Shown: positions 37,865 through 46,997, counted from the stretch's first letter. The stretch: 64,000 nucleotides of DNA from Alphaproteobacteria bacterium (GCA_030425185.1 JAUIAU010000005.1:62001-126000), one strand, 5' to 3'. Numbers and translations are program-made. Notes: generated by a model not told the origin, from the letters alone.

Positions 37865-39142
37865 CTATTTGCCGAGGCAGAAGCTGGCGAAGATTTCGTC
37901 GAGGATGTGCTCCACATCGACATGGCCGATCACGGAGTCAAGCCGGAGGATCGCCCGACGCAGCGCATCGGCGGCAATCTCCTCGCGGCCTTCGGCCAGG
38001 TGCAGCCCGTCGAGCAGGCGCACGGCATCTTCCATCGCGCTGCGGTGACGCGCCCGGATGGCGAGGCCCGCGCCCGAAGCGCGGCGTTCCAGCCGGGTGG
38101 TGATCGCGGCGATCAGTTCGGTGATCCCGGTGCCGGTCCGGGCGGAAATGTGCAGGCCGGGCCCGGAGGTGCCGAGATCGGTTTTCGACGTGACCACGAG
38201 ATCGTCGGGCTCAAGCGCGACGTCGGGCAGGATGCCGTCGCTGGTCAGGACAACACGCAGGTCGGCGGTCTCGGCCCGGGCGCGGGCGCGGGCGACACCG
38301 ATGGCTTCGACGTGATCCTCGGTCTCGCGCAGCCCGGCGGTGTCGAGCAGCGTCACGGGCAGACCGGCGAGGTCCATCCGAACCTCGATCACGTCGCGGG
38401 TGGTTCCGGCGATCTCGGAGGTGATCGCGGCCTCGCGCCCGGCGAGCGCGTTCAGCAGGGTCGACTTGCCCGCGTTCGGCGCACCGAGGATCGCCACCTC
38501 GAACCCGTCGCGAATCCGCTCGGCGGCGGTGGTGCCGGCGACCTGGGCGCGGAGGTCGGGCCGGACGCCGTCGATCAGGGCGCGGACCTCGGGATAGACG
38601 TCTTCCGGCACCTCCTCGTCGGCGAAATCGATGACGGCTTCCAGCAGGGCCGCGGCGCGCAGCAGGGACCGCCGCCAGCCGCCGACCTTGTCGCCGAGCG
38701 CACCGGAAAAGACGCGGAGGGCCTGTTTGCGCTGCGCTTCGGTCTCGGCGTCGATCAGGTCGGCGAGGCCTTCGACCTGCGCGAGGTCGAGGCGGTTGTT
38801 TTCCAGCGCGCGGCGGGTGAATTCGCCCGGCTCGGCGAGGCGCAGACCGGGATGGCGGGCAAGCTCGGACAAGAGGGCCGAGACCACCGCGGGGGCGCCG
38901 TGGCATTGCAGCTCGACAACCGGTTCGCCGGTGAAGCTGCCGCCCGCGTCGAAGGCGAGGATCAGGGCCTGGTCGAGCGGCTGACCGTCCGCGCCCCGCA
39001 GCGTGGCGAGGCGCATCGACCGGCCCGACACGGCACGGCCCGACAGGGCCTGCGCCGCGGCGAACGCGTCAGGACCCGAGACCCGGATGACGGCGATGCC
39101 CGCCTTCCCGCGGGCCGTGGCCAGCGCGAAGATCGTGTCCAT
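37865..39142 (-). CDS. mnmE: tRNA modification GTPase MnmE (TrmE)
   Basis: 425 residues. Works with MnmG on U34 of tRNAs. The N-terminal folate-binding domain ends in [12 protein letters not shown]. The G domain has G1 [13 protein letters not shown]2/G3 with [10 protein letters not shown] and [10 protein letters not shown], and G4 as SKTD where NKxD is usual. The C-terminal CLGK motif (FASFCLGK) carries the conserved catalytic-region cysteine. Full length. Confidence 0.95.
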   Translation of the reverse strand: MDTIFALATARGKAGIAVIRVSGPDAFAAAQALSGRAVSGRSMRLATLRGADGQPLDQALILAFDAGGSFTGEPVVELQCHGAPAVVSALLSELARHPGLRLAEPGEFTRRALENNRLDLAQVEGLADLIDAETEAQRKQALRVFSGALGDKVGGWRRSLLRAAALLEAVIDFADEEVPEDVYPEVRALIDGVRPDLRAQVAGTTAAERIRDGFEVAILGAPNAGKSTLLNALAGREAAITSEIAGTTRDVIEVRMDLAGLPVTLLDTAGLRETEDHVEAIGVARARARAETADLRVVLTSDGILPDVALEPDDLVVTSKTDLGTSGPGLHISARTGTGITELIAAITTRLERRASGAGLAIRARHRSAMEDAVRLLDGLHLAEGREEIAADALRRAILRLDSVIGHVDVEHILDEIFASFCLGK

Positions 39143-39155
39143 CGCCCGCGCGGCC

Positions 39156-40427
39156 TCAGGTGTTCATCGAGTCGAAGAACTCGGAATTGGTCTTGGTCTG
39201 CTTGAGCTTCGAGATCAGGAACTCGATGGCGTCGGTGGTGCCCATCGGGTTCAGGATGCGGCGCAGAACGAAGGTTTTCTGCAGGTCCTTCGAGTCGACC
39301 AGCAGGTCCTCTTTCCGGGTGCCGGACTTGAGGATGTCCATCGCCGGGAAGACGCGCTTGTCCGCCACCTTGCGATCGAGGACGATCTCGGAGTTGCCGG
39401 TGCCCTTGAACTCTTCGAAGATCACCTCGTCCATGCGCGAGCCGGTGTCGATCAGCGCGGTGGCGATGATGGTCAGCGAGCCGCCTTCCTCGATGTTCCG
39501 GGCGGCGCCGAAGAAGCGTTTGGGGCGCTGCAGGGCGTTGGCATCCACACCACCGGTCAGCACCTTGCCCGAGGACGGCACCACGGTGTTGTAGGCGCGT
39601 CCAAGCCTGGTGATCGAATCGAGAAGAATCACGACATCTCGTTTATGCTCGACGAGGCGCTTGGCCTTCTCGATCACCATTTCGGCAACGGCGACGTGGC
39701 GCGTGGCGGGTTCGTCGAAGGTCGAGGAGATCACCTCGCCCTTCACGCTGCGCTGCATGTCGGTGACTTCCTCGGGGCGTTCGTCGATCAGGAGCACCAT
39801 CAGGTAGCACTCGGGGTGGTTCGTCTCGATCGACTTGGCGATGTTCTGCAGGAGCACGGTCTTGCCGGTCCGCGGCGGGGCGACGATCAGCGAGCGCTGG
39901 CCTTTCCCGATGGGCGCGACGAGGTCGATGATCCGGGCCGAGCGGTCGCGGATGGTGGGATCCTCGATCTCCATGCGCAGGCGCTCGTCGGGATAGAGCG
40001 GCGTCAGGTTGTCGAAGCTGATCTTGTGGCGGGCGCGGTCGGGGTCCTCGAAATTGACCTTCACGACCTTGGTCATGGCGAAGTAGCGCTCGTTCTCGCG
40101 CGGGGCCTGGATAACGCCCTCGACGGTGTCGCCGGTGCGCAGGCTGTGCTGCCGGATCAGGTCGGGAGACATGTAGATGTCGTCGGGACCGGGCAGGTAG
40201 TTCGCCTCGGGCGAGCGCAGGAAGCCGAAGCCGTCCTGCATGACCTCCAGAACGCCGTCACCGGAGACTTCCCAGCCTTCCTCGGCGCGCTCCTTGAGGA
40301 CGGCGAACATGATCTCGCCCTTGCGCATGGTGGAGGCGTTCTCGACTTCGAGTTCCTCGGCCATCGTCAGGAGGTCGGCCGGCGTGCGGGATTTCAGCTC
40401 GGCGAGGCTGAGGGACTCGGTGGTCAT
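39156..40427 (-). CDS. rho: Transcription termination factor Rho
   Basis: 423 residues. Hexameric RNA helicase. N-terminal RNA-binding domain ([40 protein letters not shown]), Walker [17 protein letters not shown], Walker [18 protein letters not shown]-loop/R-loop [20 protein letters not shown]. The C-terminus is conserved ([20 protein letters not shown]). A -35 TTGACA candidate promoter lies about 110 bases upstream of the ATG, allowing a leader of the kind that supports Rho autoregulation in other bacteria. Confidence 0.98.
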   Translation of the reverse strand: MTTESLSLAELKSRTPADLLTMAEELEVENASTMRKGEIMFAVLKERAEEGWEVSGDGVLEVMQDGFGFLRSPEANYLPGPDDIYMSPDLIRQHSLRTGDTVEGVIQAPRENERYFAMTKVVKVNFEDPDRARHKISFDNLTPLYPDERLRMEIEDPTIRDRSARIIDLVAPIGKGQRSLIVAPPRTGKTVLLQNIAKSIETNHPECYLMVLLIDERPEEVTDMQRSVKGEVISSTFDEPATRHVAVAEMVIEKAKRLVEHKRDVVILLDSITRLGRAYNTVVPSSGKVLTGGVDANALQRPKRFFGAARNIEEGGSLTIIATALIDTGSRMDEVIFEEFKGTGNSEIVLDRKVADKRVFPAMDILKSGTRKEDLLVDSKDLQKTFVLRRILNPMGTTDAIEFLISKLKQTKTNSEFFDSMNT

Positions 40428-40516
40428 GGCAAGGGATTCCCGTGACAGGAGGAAAATGGGGACAGCGATGAAAGCGTCGGGAGATGCGATGGGCCGGACG
40501 GCCCTGCAGCGACCCC

Positions 40517-40544
40517 GTTAGCCTGAAGGCAGGGGTCTTGTCAA
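40517..40544 (-). promoter_or_regulatory. Candidate rho promoter
   Basis: On the minus strand a consensus -35 TTGACA (40539-40544) is followed after 16 bases by GCTAAC (40517-40522), a weak -10. The position, about 95 bases before the rho start, gives a leader long enough for attenuation. The gene upstream, hemJ, ends 35 bases away. Confidence 0.4.
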
Positions 40545-40578
40545 TTTGCGACGCGGACGGGGGAACGGCGGCCCGCGT

Positions 40579-41028
40579 TCAGGGCTTCACGATCACCGAG
40601 ATGACGATGACGAGCATCAGGAGCGTCGGCACCTCGTTCATCAGGCGGTAGCTGCGGCCGGTGCGGGGCGTGGTGCTCTGCATCAGCTTCTTGCGCTCGA
40701 GCCCGCACCAGTGATGGAACCACGTCATGCCCAGGACCGCGGCCGCCTTGGTCCAGGGCCAGATCATGTCCCAGTTGACCACGCCGGGCGTGAAGACGAG
40801 CCAGAGACCGAACACCCAGGTCGCGATCATCGAGGGGTTCATGATGGCCCGCATCAGCAGGCGTTCCTGGTGCTGGAACAGCAGGTCCATGTCGCTGCCC
40901 TGCTCGACGCCCTGCTTCTTCAGCCCTTCGACGTGGTAGACGTAGAGCCGGGGCAGGTAGAAGAGCCCGGCCATCCAGGCCAGGACGGACATGACGTGGA
41001 ACGCCTTGATCCAGGAATAGAGGTCCAT
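40579..41028 (-). CDS. hemJ: Protoporphyrinogen oxidase HemJ
   Basis: 149 residues. Oxidises protoporphyrinogen IX in most alphaproteobacteria that lack HemG/HemY. Four hydrophobic helices. WIKAFHVMSVLAWMAGLFYLPRLYVYHVE matches the family start with a conserved histidine; FHHWCGLERKKL and TGRSYRLMNEVPTLLML follow. The ATG at 41028 has AAGGA 7 bases upstream, and an earlier in-frame ATG at 41064 does not. In related bacteria this gene lies near hemE next to the origin; hemE is not found here. Confidence 0.93.
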   Translation of the reverse strand: MDLYSWIKAFHVMSVLAWMAGLFYLPRLYVYHVEGLKKQGVEQGSDMDLLFQHQERLLMRAIMNPSMIATWVFGLWLVFTPGVVNWDMIWPWTKAAAVLGMTWFHHWCGLERKKLMQSTTPRTGRSYRLMNEVPTLLMLVIVISVIVKP

Positions 41029-41160
41029 CTGGGATCCTTCGATCGGTCCCGTCCCCTCTATCAAGAATAAAAGAAAAGAAAAGGTTGGTGTTTTGGTAGG
41101 TCGGTGGATGACGGGGATACTTCCGTTCTCCCGGCGTTATACCCAAAAGGATAGGTCGCG

Positions 41161-41177
41161 GGGCCGGGTTGTCCCGG
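41161..41177 (+). repeat. 17-bp direct repeat in the candidate origin (copy 1)
   Basis: GGGCCGGGTTGTCCCGG; it matches the copy at 41349-41365 with one difference (G for A at position 11). The two lie 188 bases apart in the candidate origin. Confidence 0.85.
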
Positions 41178-41348
41178 TCTGTGAATGAGGCCGGTGACGG
41201 GCGGAAAGAGTCTTTTGGTCGTAAAGGGGTGGCGGCGGTCCTTCGGTCAGGATGACCGCGGGGACGACTCGGGGCGGGACGCGGGATGGGACGCGGTCGT
41301 CCCCGGCGGGTTGACCTCGTTTGCCACAGAGGATGAATTGCGGAAGAA

Positions 41349-41365
41349 GGGCCGGGTTATCCCGG
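41349..41365 (+). repeat. 17-bp direct repeat in the candidate origin (copy 2)
   Basis: GGGCCGGGTTATCCCGG. Contains TTATCCCGG, a DnaA-box-like string with the first six bases of the consensus. Confidence 0.85.
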
Positions 41366-41451
41366 GTCCGGGCGCGGTCCCGTCCGGTCCGCCCGGTGAT
41401 CCCGGATCGTCCACCGGCCTGTGCGGCCAGTTCTCAACAGGAATGTCCCCA

Positions 41452-42036
41452 ATGCCGCCTGTCCTGACGCTCGCCTCCGGGTCCGCGACGCGCCGCCAGA
41501 TGCTGGAGGCGGCCGGGCTGGAGATCGCCGTGGCCGCCGCGCGGGTGGACGAGGAGAGCGTCAAGGCGGCGCTGCTGGCCGAGGGCGCGACGCCGCGCGA
41601 CGTGGCGGATGCGCTGGCCGAGATGAAGGCGGCGAAGACTGGCGGGCTGGTGCTGGGCGCGGACCAGGTTCTGGAGGCGGGGGGCGCGCTGATCTCGAAG
41701 CCGGAAAGCCCGGCCGAGGCGGTGACGCAGATCCTGAGCCTGTCGGGGCAGACGCACCGGCTGCTGTCGGCGGCGGTTCTGTTCCGCGACGGCGCGCCGG
41801 TCTGGCGCCATGTCGGCGTCGCGCGGCTGACGATGCGGACCCTGTCGCCCGCCTTCGTCGAGGCCTACGTGGCGCGGACGTGGGACGAGATCCGGCATTC
41901 CGTCGGCGGCTACCAGATCGAAGCGGAAGGCATCCGGCTGATGGCGCGGATCGAGGGGGATCACTTCACCATCCTCGGGCTGCCGCTGCTGGAGTTGCTG
42001 AATTACCTGGTGATTTCGGGGGAGATCGAGGGATGA
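41452..42036 (+). CDS. maf: Maf family nucleotide pyrophosphatase
   Basis: 194 residues. Nucleoside triphosphate pyrophosphatase of the Maf/YhdE/YceF group. LTLASGSATRRQMLEAAGLE and VDEESVKAALLAEGATPRDVAD are conserved; VLGADQVLEAGG and IRHSVGGYQIEAEGIRLMARIEGD hold the active site. The ATG at 41452 has CAGGA 9 bases upstream; the ATG at 41443 is less likely. First rightward gene after the candidate origin. Confidence 0.93.
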   Translation: MPPVLTLASGSATRRQMLEAAGLEIAVAAARVDEESVKAALLAEGATPRDVADALAEMKAAKTGGLVLGADQVLEAGGALISKPESPAEAVTQILSLSGQTHRLLSAAVLFRDGAPVWRHVGVARLTMRTLSPAFVEAYVARTWDEIRHSVGGYQIEAEGIRLMARIEGDHFTILGLPLLELLNYLVISGEIEG

Positions 42037-42863
42037 GCGGGGATGTGCCGCTGGCCGGGGTGATCGGCGATCCGATCGGGCATTCGCGCTCGCCGGTGCT
42101 GCATGGCTACTGGCTGCGGGCGCTGGGGCTGCGCGGGGCCTATGTGCCGCTGCACGTGCGGGCGGACGACCTGGCGCAAGTGCTGGAGGCGTTGCCGAAG
42201 GCGGGCTTCCGGGGGGTGAACGTGACGGTGCCGCACAAGGAGCTGGCGCTGTCGCTGGCGGCAGAGGTGACCGAGCGGGCGCGGCGGATCGGGGCGGCGA
42301 ACACGCTGACCTTCCTGCCCGGCGGCGGGTTCGAGGCGGACAACACCGACGGCGTGGGGTTCATGGCCAACCTGCGCGCGGGCGCGCCCGGCTGGCGGCC
42401 GGAGGCGGGGCCCGCGGTGTTGCTGGGCGCCGGCGGGGCAGCGCGGGCGGTGCTGGACGCGCTGCTGGACGCGGGCGTGCCCGAGGTGCGGCTGGCGAAC
42501 CGGACCCGCGCGCGGGCCGAGGCGCTGGCGGAGGTGTTCGGACCGCGCGTCACCGTCCGGGCGCTGGACGCGCCGGGGCTGTGCGCGGGCGCGGCGACCG
42601 TGGTGAACGCGACGACGCTGGGCATGGACGGCGCGGGGGGCTTTTCGCTGCCGCTCGACGGGCTGGAGGCGGGCGCGCTGGCGACCGACCTGATCTATGC
42701 GCCGCTGGATACGCCGTTCCTGCAGGCGGCGCGGGCTCGGGGTTGCGCGACCGTCGACGGGCTGGGGATGCTGCTGCACCAGGGCGCGCCGGGCTTCGCG
42801 CGCTGGTTCGGGGCGATGCCCGAGGTGACGGAGGCGCTGCGCGAGGCGGTGCTGGCGGCATGA
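42033..42863 (+). CDS. aroE: Shikimate dehydrogenase
   Basis: 276 residues. NADPH-dependent reduction of 3-dehydroshikimate in aromatic amino acid synthesis. AGVIGDPIGHSRSPVLHGYWL binds shikimate, GVNVTVPHKE holds the catalytic lysine, GAANTLTF and NTDGVGF follow, and LLGAGGAARAVL is the nucleotide-binding loop with NRTRARAEAL. Couples to maf and coaE by ATGA overlaps on both sides. Confidence 0.96.
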   Translation: MSGDVPLAGVIGDPIGHSRSPVLHGYWLRALGLRGAYVPLHVRADDLAQVLEALPKAGFRGVNVTVPHKELALSLAAEVTERARRIGAANTLTFLPGGGFEADNTDGVGFMANLRAGAPGWRPEAGPAVLLGAGGAARAVLDALLDAGVPEVRLANRTRARAEALAEVFGPRVTVRALDAPGLCAGAATVVNATTLGMDGAGGFSLPLDGLEAGALATDLIYAPLDTPFLQAARARGCATVDGLGMLLHQGAPGFARWFGAMPEVTEALREAVLAA

Positions 42864-43456
42864 TCGTGCTCGGGCTGACCGGCTCCATCGGGATGGGCAA
42901 GAGCACCACGGCGCAGATGTTCCGCGACGAGGGCGTGCCGGTCTGGGACGCGGACGCGGCGGTGCATCGGCTGTACGGTCCCGGCGGGCTGGCGGTCGCG
43001 CCGTTGCAGGACCTGGTGCCCGAGGCGGTGGGCGCCGCGGGCGTGGACCGGGGCGTGCTGAAGGCGAAGATCGCCGAGGACGCAACGCTGCTGGGGCGGA
43101 TCGAGAAGATCGTGCATCCGCTGGTGGCCGAGGACCGGGCGATGTTCCTCGACGCGCAGCGGACGGCGGGTGCGCCGGTCGTGGTGCTGGACGTGCCGCT
43201 GCTGTTCGAGGCGGGCGGGACGCGGGACTGCGACCGGATCGTGGTCGTGTCGGTTCCCGAGGCCGAGCAGCGCGCGCGGGTGCTGGCGCGGCTGGGGATG
43301 ACCGAGGCCGATTTCGAGCGCATCCTGGCGCGGCAGATGCCCGATGCCGAGAAACGGGCGCAGGCGGATTTCGTGATTGATACCAAGACCATAGAGGGTG
43401 CCCGGGCGCAGGTGCGCGCGGTGCTGGACGCGGTGCGGGAGGACGGCGATGCGTGA
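42860..43456 (+). CDS. coaE: Dephospho-CoA kinase
   Basis: 198 residues. Last step of CoA synthesis. P-loop LTGSIGMGKSTTAQMFRDEG is at the N-terminus; VWDADAAVHRLY follows and VPLLFEAGGTRDCDRIVVVS is the conserved substrate region. Ends in a helical tail. Overlaps dnaQ by 8 bases. Confidence 0.95.
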   Translation: MIVLGLTGSIGMGKSTTAQMFRDEGVPVWDADAAVHRLYGPGGLAVAPLQDLVPEAVGAAGVDRGVLKAKIAEDATLLGRIEKIVHPLVAEDRAMFLDAQRTAGAPVVVLDVPLLFEAGGTRDCDRIVVVSVPEAEQRARVLARLGMTEADFERILARQMPDAEKRAQADFVIDTKTIEGARAQVRAVLDAVREDGDA

Positions 43457-44150
43457 GATCGTGATGGATACCGAGACCACGGGCCTCGACCCCGAGACCG
43501 GGGACCGGATTGTCGAGATCGGGGCGGTCGAGCTCTTGAACCACCTGCCGACGGGGCGGGTGCTGCAACTGTATATCAACCCCGAGCGCGACATGCCGAT
43601 CGAGGCCGAGCGGGTTCACGGCCTGTCGGCGGCCTTCCTGCGCGACAAGCCGAAATTCGCGGAGGTGGCGCAGGAGTTCATCGACTTCATCGAGGGCGCG
43701 ACGCTGGTCATCCATAACGCGGCCTTCGACATCGGGTTCCTGAACGCCGAGTTCGCGCGGATCGGCGCGCCCGCGATCACGATGGACCGGGTGGTGGACA
43801 CGTTGCAGATGGCGCGGCGGCGGTTCCCGGGCTCGCCCGCGTCGCTGGACGCGTTGTGCAAGCGGTTGGGCGTGGACAACAGCGCGCGCGAGAAGCACGG
43901 CGCGCTGCTCGACAGCGAGATCCTGGCGGAAGTCTACCTAGAACTGATGGGCGGGCGGCAGCCTGACCTGGTGCTGGCGCCATCGGGTTCGGAGGCGGGG
44001 AGCGGGGCGGCCGGGGGCCACGCGGGCGCCCCGAGGCCGGCGGCGCGACCGTTCCGGCCCCGGATCACCGAGGCCGAGGCCGAAGCCCATGCCGCCTTCG
44101 TCGCGGAGCTCGGGCCCGACTCGGTCTGGGCCCGGCTCACGCAGGGATAG
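43449..44150 (+). CDS. dnaQ: DNA polymerase III epsilon subunit (proofreading exonuclease)
   Basis: 233 residues. The DEDD exonuclease motifs are VMDTETTGLDP (ExoI), VIHNAAFDIGFLNAEF (ExoII), and KHGALLDSEILAEVYLEL (ExoIII with DEDDh His). The last about 50 residues, rich in proline, alanine and glutamate, form a tail for polymerase alpha or clamp contact. Typical length. Ends 2 bases before the convergent secB stop. Confidence 0.95.
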   Translation: MREIVMDTETTGLDPETGDRIVEIGAVELLNHLPTGRVLQLYINPERDMPIEAERVHGLSAAFLRDKPKFAEVAQEFIDFIEGATLVIHNAAFDIGFLNAEFARIGAPAITMDRVVDTLQMARRRFPGSPASLDALCKRLGVDNSAREKHGALLDSEILAEVYLELMGGRQPDLVLAPSGSEAGSGAAGGHAGAPRPAARPFRPRITEAEAEAHAAFVAELGPDSVWARLTQG

Positions 44151-44151
44151 C

Positions 44152-44658
44152 TCAGACGACGGTCGACTGGGCTTTCTGCTCTTCGAGGCGGCGGGCCAGC
44201 TCGTTGCGGTAGAGCGCCACGAAATCGATGGTTTCGAGGTTGAGCGGCGGGAAGCCGCCGTCGCGGGTCACGTCCGAGACGATCCGGCGCAGGAACGGGA
44301 AGATCATGCGCGGGCATTCGATCAGCAGGAACGGGTGCATCTGCTGGTCCGGCACGTTGTCGATGGCGAAGATGCCGGCGTAGTCGATCTCGAGCAGGAA
44401 GATCGCGGCATCGTTGGCCTTGTTCTTCGCGTTGATCGTCAGCTTGATCGAAACCTCGTACTGCTTGTCCTGCGGACGCTTGCGGGCGTCGAGGTTCACC
44501 TGCACCTGGATGTCGGGCTGGGTCTCGCCGGAGACGCCCTTCTGGGCGGCGATGTTCTCGAACGACATGTCGCGGATGAACTGGCCCAGCACCGAGAGCT
44601 TGGGCTGGACGGGCGGGGTTGCGCCGGTATCGGCACCGTTTTCAGCAGTCTCTGCCAT
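44152..44658 (-). CDS. secB: Protein-export chaperone SecB
   Basis: 168 residues. Tetrameric chaperone that passes precursors to SecA. LSVLGQFIRDMSFENIAAQ, VNLDARKRPQDKQYEVSIKLTINAKN and LLEIDYAGIF are signatures, and HPFLLIECPRMIFPFLRRIVSDVTRDGGFPPL has the SecB C-terminal motif. Follows fxsA on the same strand. Confidence 0.96.
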   Translation of the reverse strand: MAETAENGADTGATPPVQPKLSVLGQFIRDMSFENIAAQKGVSGETQPDIQVQVNLDARKRPQDKQYEVSIKLTINAKNKANDAAIFLLEIDYAGIFAIDNVPDQQMHPFLLIECPRMIFPFLRRIVSDVTRDGGFPPLNLETIDFVALYRNELARRLEEQKAQSTVV

Positions 44659-44725
44659 GGTCTGATCCTCGGAAGGCTAAAATCCGGGGTCTGGTAGCAG
44701 GAACTCCCCCCGGCGGAAAGGCCGG

Positions 44726-45199
44726 TCAGGGGCGGCGGTTCGGCGGGGTGCGGGGCGGCAGGTCGCCCAGGTCCTCGAATTCGCCGTCGATCACGGTGGG
44801 ATCGTCCGGCCGGCGGCGGGCGCTGGCGGTGGCCTCGGCCCGGTAGCGCTGCACCGCGATGCGGCGGCGGACGAGGTCATAGGCCATGTCGCGCACCGGC
44901 GGGACCAGCAGGGACAGGCCGACGGCATCGGTGAAGAAGCCCGGCGTCAGCAGGAGCGCGCCCGCGAAGAGGATCAGCGCGCCGTGGACCAGCGGGCGGG
45001 CCGGGTCGTCGAAGGTGTCGAGGCTGCGACGCAGGTCGTTCAGGACCGCGATACCCTGCTGCCGCACGAGGGCCGTGCCCAGCAGCGCGGTCAGAATGAC
45101 GATCACCAGCGTCGGCAGAAGCCCGATCGCGCCGCCGACCTGGATGAACAGGCCGATCTCGATCAGCGGCACGGCAAGAAAGATCAGGAACAGCCACAT
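44726..45199 (-). CDS. fxsA: FxsA-family membrane protein
   Basis: 157 residues, two to three hydrophobic segments. MWLFLIFLAVPLIEIGLFIQVGG and LLGTALVRQQGIAVLND and ILFAGALLLTPGFFTDAVGLSLL are FxsA hallmarks. E. coli FxsA counters F-exclusion by phage T7; the general role is unknown. The C-terminus (about 120-157) is charged and cytoplasmic. Confidence 0.92.
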   Translation of the reverse strand: MWLFLIFLAVPLIEIGLFIQVGGAIGLLPTLVIVILTALLGTALVRQQGIAVLNDLRRSLDTFDDPARPLVHGALILFAGALLLTPGFFTDAVGLSLLVPPVRDMAYDLVRRRIAVQRYRAEATASARRRPDDPTVIDGEFEDLGDLPPRTPPNRRP

Positions 45200-45308
45200 G
45201 GCGTCGTCTCCGGTTTTGCGGGCGTCGTCCGGTGGACTTGACCCTATCCCCCCCTTACATATGTGCGCAACGCGACACGACCAAAGTGCCTAGCGAACCG
45301 GAGTTTTC

Positions 45309-45968
45309 ATGAGCGCAGCCATCATCCAGCTACTCGTCCTCGCGGGCGTGGCCATTTTCCTGATCCTGCGGCTGCGCAGCGTGCTCGGCACGCGCGACGG
45401 GTTCGAGAAACCGCCGGTCACCGTGCGGGACACGCGCGAGGACCTGCGGCGCGAGTTCGAGGTGATCGAGGGCGGCCCCGACACCGACATCACCGATCAC
45501 GTTCCCGACGGCAGCCCTGCCGCCAAGGCGCTGGCGGCGATGAAGATGGCCGAGGGCGATTTCAACGTCTCGGAGTTCCTGCGCGGGGCGCGCGGGGCCT
45601 ACGAGATGATCCTGATGGCCTTCGAGCGCGGCGACATCGAGGAGGTGCGCGGCTTCCTGTCCGAGGATGTCGCCGAGGCCTTCGACGAGGTGATCCGCTC
45701 CCGCGAGGCGCAGGGCCTGAAGGTCGAGGCCGAGTTCAACGGCGTGCGCGAGGTGGTACTGGAAGAGGCGGGTTTCGACCGCGACACCGGCGAGGCCGAG
45801 CTGACCGTGCGGTTCGTGGGCGAGCTGACCTCGGTCGTGCGCAACGCGGAAGGCGAGATCGTCGAGGGCAACCCGCGCGAGATCAAGCGCCAGCGCGATG
45901 TCTGGAGCTTCGCCCGCACGATGGGCGCGGACGATCCGAACTGGCGCCTGGTGGCGACCGGGGGATGA
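45309..45968 (+). CDS. Tim44/TimA-family putative adaptor protein
   Basis: 219 residues. A single N-terminal transmembrane helix (IIQLLVLAGVAIFLILRL), a short acidic linker, then a Tim44-like domain from about 70 on (DFNVSEFLRGARGAYEMILMAFERGDIEEVRGFLSEDV). In alphaproteobacteria, TimA proteins are inner-membrane relatives of the mitochondrial import subunit Tim44. Its 3' end overlaps mltA by ATGA. The divergent fxsA start lies 109 bases away. Confidence 0.92.
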   Translation: MSAAIIQLLVLAGVAIFLILRLRSVLGTRDGFEKPPVTVRDTREDLRREFEVIEGGPDTDITDHVPDGSPAAKALAAMKMAEGDFNVSEFLRGARGAYEMILMAFERGDIEEVRGFLSEDVAEAFDEVIRSREAQGLKVEAEFNGVREVVLEEAGFDRDTGEAELTVRFVGELTSVVRNAEGEIVEGNPREIKRQRDVWSFARTMGADDPNWRLVATGG

Positions 45969-46996
45969 CGCTTGGCCTGCGCGGGATATGCGCCGCCGTC
46001 TTCATGGCGGCCTGTCCCGTGACGGCCAGTGCCGCACCGCCGGTGCTGCTGAGCTACGAGGACCTCGACGGCTGGCCGGGCACGGCCCCGCACGAGGTCT
46101 TCGACGCCTTTCTCGAAACCTGCGGCGACCTCGATCCCCGGGACTGGGGGGCGGTCTGCGCGATGGCGGCGGGGAAACCCGACGCGCGCAGTTTCTTCGA
46201 GTCACTGTTCCTGCCGGTGGCGTGGTCGCCCGAGACCGAAGCCCTGTTCACCGGGTATTTCGAGCCCGAGATCGAAGCATCGCGGACCCGCGCGCCGGGT
46301 TTCGAGACCCCGATCTACCTGACCCCGCCGGAATTGCGGCCCGGCCAGCGCTGGCACAGCCGGGCCGAGATCGAAGATCTCGGCGTGCTGGAGGGGCGCG
46401 GGCTGGAAATCGCCTGGGCGCGTGACCCGGTCGAGGCGTTCTTCCTGCAGGTGCAGGGCTCGGGGCGGCTGCATTTCGCGGACGGCTCGGTCATGCGGCT
46501 GGGGTTCGGCGGCAAGAACGGGCACGACTACCGCTCGATCGGGCAGGAACTGGTGCGGCGCGGGGTCTACGAGGCGCACCAGGTCTCAGCGCAGGTGATC
46601 TCGAACTGGGTGCGGCGCAACCCGGAGGAGGGCCGCGACCTGCTGCGGCACAACCCGAGCTTCGTGTTCTTCCGGATCGTCGATGAGGTGCCGCCCGAGC
46701 GCGGGCCGCTGGGCGCGATGAACCGCTCGGTCACGCCGCTGCGCAGCGTCGCCATCGACCCGGCCTTCACGCCGCTGGGCGCGCCGGTCTGGGTCGAGAA
46801 GGGCGGCGCCGTGCCGATGCGGCGGCTGATGGTGGCGCAGGACACCGGGTCGGCGATCAAGGGTCCGCAGCGCGCGGACATCTTCTTCGGGACCGGCGAT
46901 GCGGCGGGTCGCGCCGCCGGGCGGGTCCGCGATCCGGGGCGGCTGGTCACGCTGCTGCCGATCGAGGTGGCGCTGCGCCTGACCGGGCAGATGTGA
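45965..46996 (+). CDS. mltA: Membrane-bound lytic murein transglycosylase A
   Basis: 343 residues. Cleaves peptidoglycan between MurNAc and GlcNAc. The signal peptide is residues 1-24, ending ASA; the family lipobox cysteine is absent, so it may be soluble. TGYFEPEIEASRT, FFLQVQGSGRLHF and GHDYRSIGQELVRRG are MltA signatures; the 3D domain has QDTGSAIKGPQRADIFFGTG with conserved Asp. Second gene of the timA-mltA-smr operon. Confidence 0.94.
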   Translation: MTLGLRGICAAVFMAACPVTASAAPPVLLSYEDLDGWPGTAPHEVFDAFLETCGDLDPRDWGAVCAMAAGKPDARSFFESLFLPVAWSPETEALFTGYFEPEIEASRTRAPGFETPIYLTPPELRPGQRWHSRAEIEDLGVLEGRGLEIAWARDPVEAFFLQVQGSGRLHFADGSVMRLGFGGKNGHDYRSIGQELVRRGVYEAHQVSAQVISNWVRRNPEEGRDLLRHNPSFVFFRIVDEVPPERGPLGAMNRSVTPLRSVAIDPAFTPLGAPVWVEKGGAVPMRRLMVAQDTGSAIKGPQRADIFFGTGDAAGRAAGRVRDPGRLVTLLPIEVALRLTGQM

Positions 46997-46997
46997 G

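Larger units (their letters stand above)
41029..41451. other. Non-coding gap: candidate chromosomal replication origin (oriC)
   Basis: The only long gene-free stretch in the window. It lies between leftward hemJ/rho and rightward maf/aroE/coaE/dnaQ, the setting of origins in Caulobacter and Rickettsia (hemE-duf299 gap ahead of maf-aroE-coaE-dnaQ). It holds an A-rich tract at 41063-41084 (possible unwinding element), DnaA-box-like 9-mers with two mismatches to TTATCCACA at 41137 (TTATACCCA), 41320 (TTTGCCACA) and 41431 (TTCTCAACA), two GANTC methylation sites (41208, 41266) and a 17-bp direct repeat (41161 and 41349). None of the boxes is a perfect match. No CtrA site TTAA-N7-TTAA was seen. 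Confidence 0.65.

Noticed and set aside
41185-41451. Open reading frame through the origin candidate fused in frame to maf
   Set aside because: No ribosome binding site at its start; residues before MPPVLTLASGS are not Maf-like, and the proper start has CAGGA upstream.
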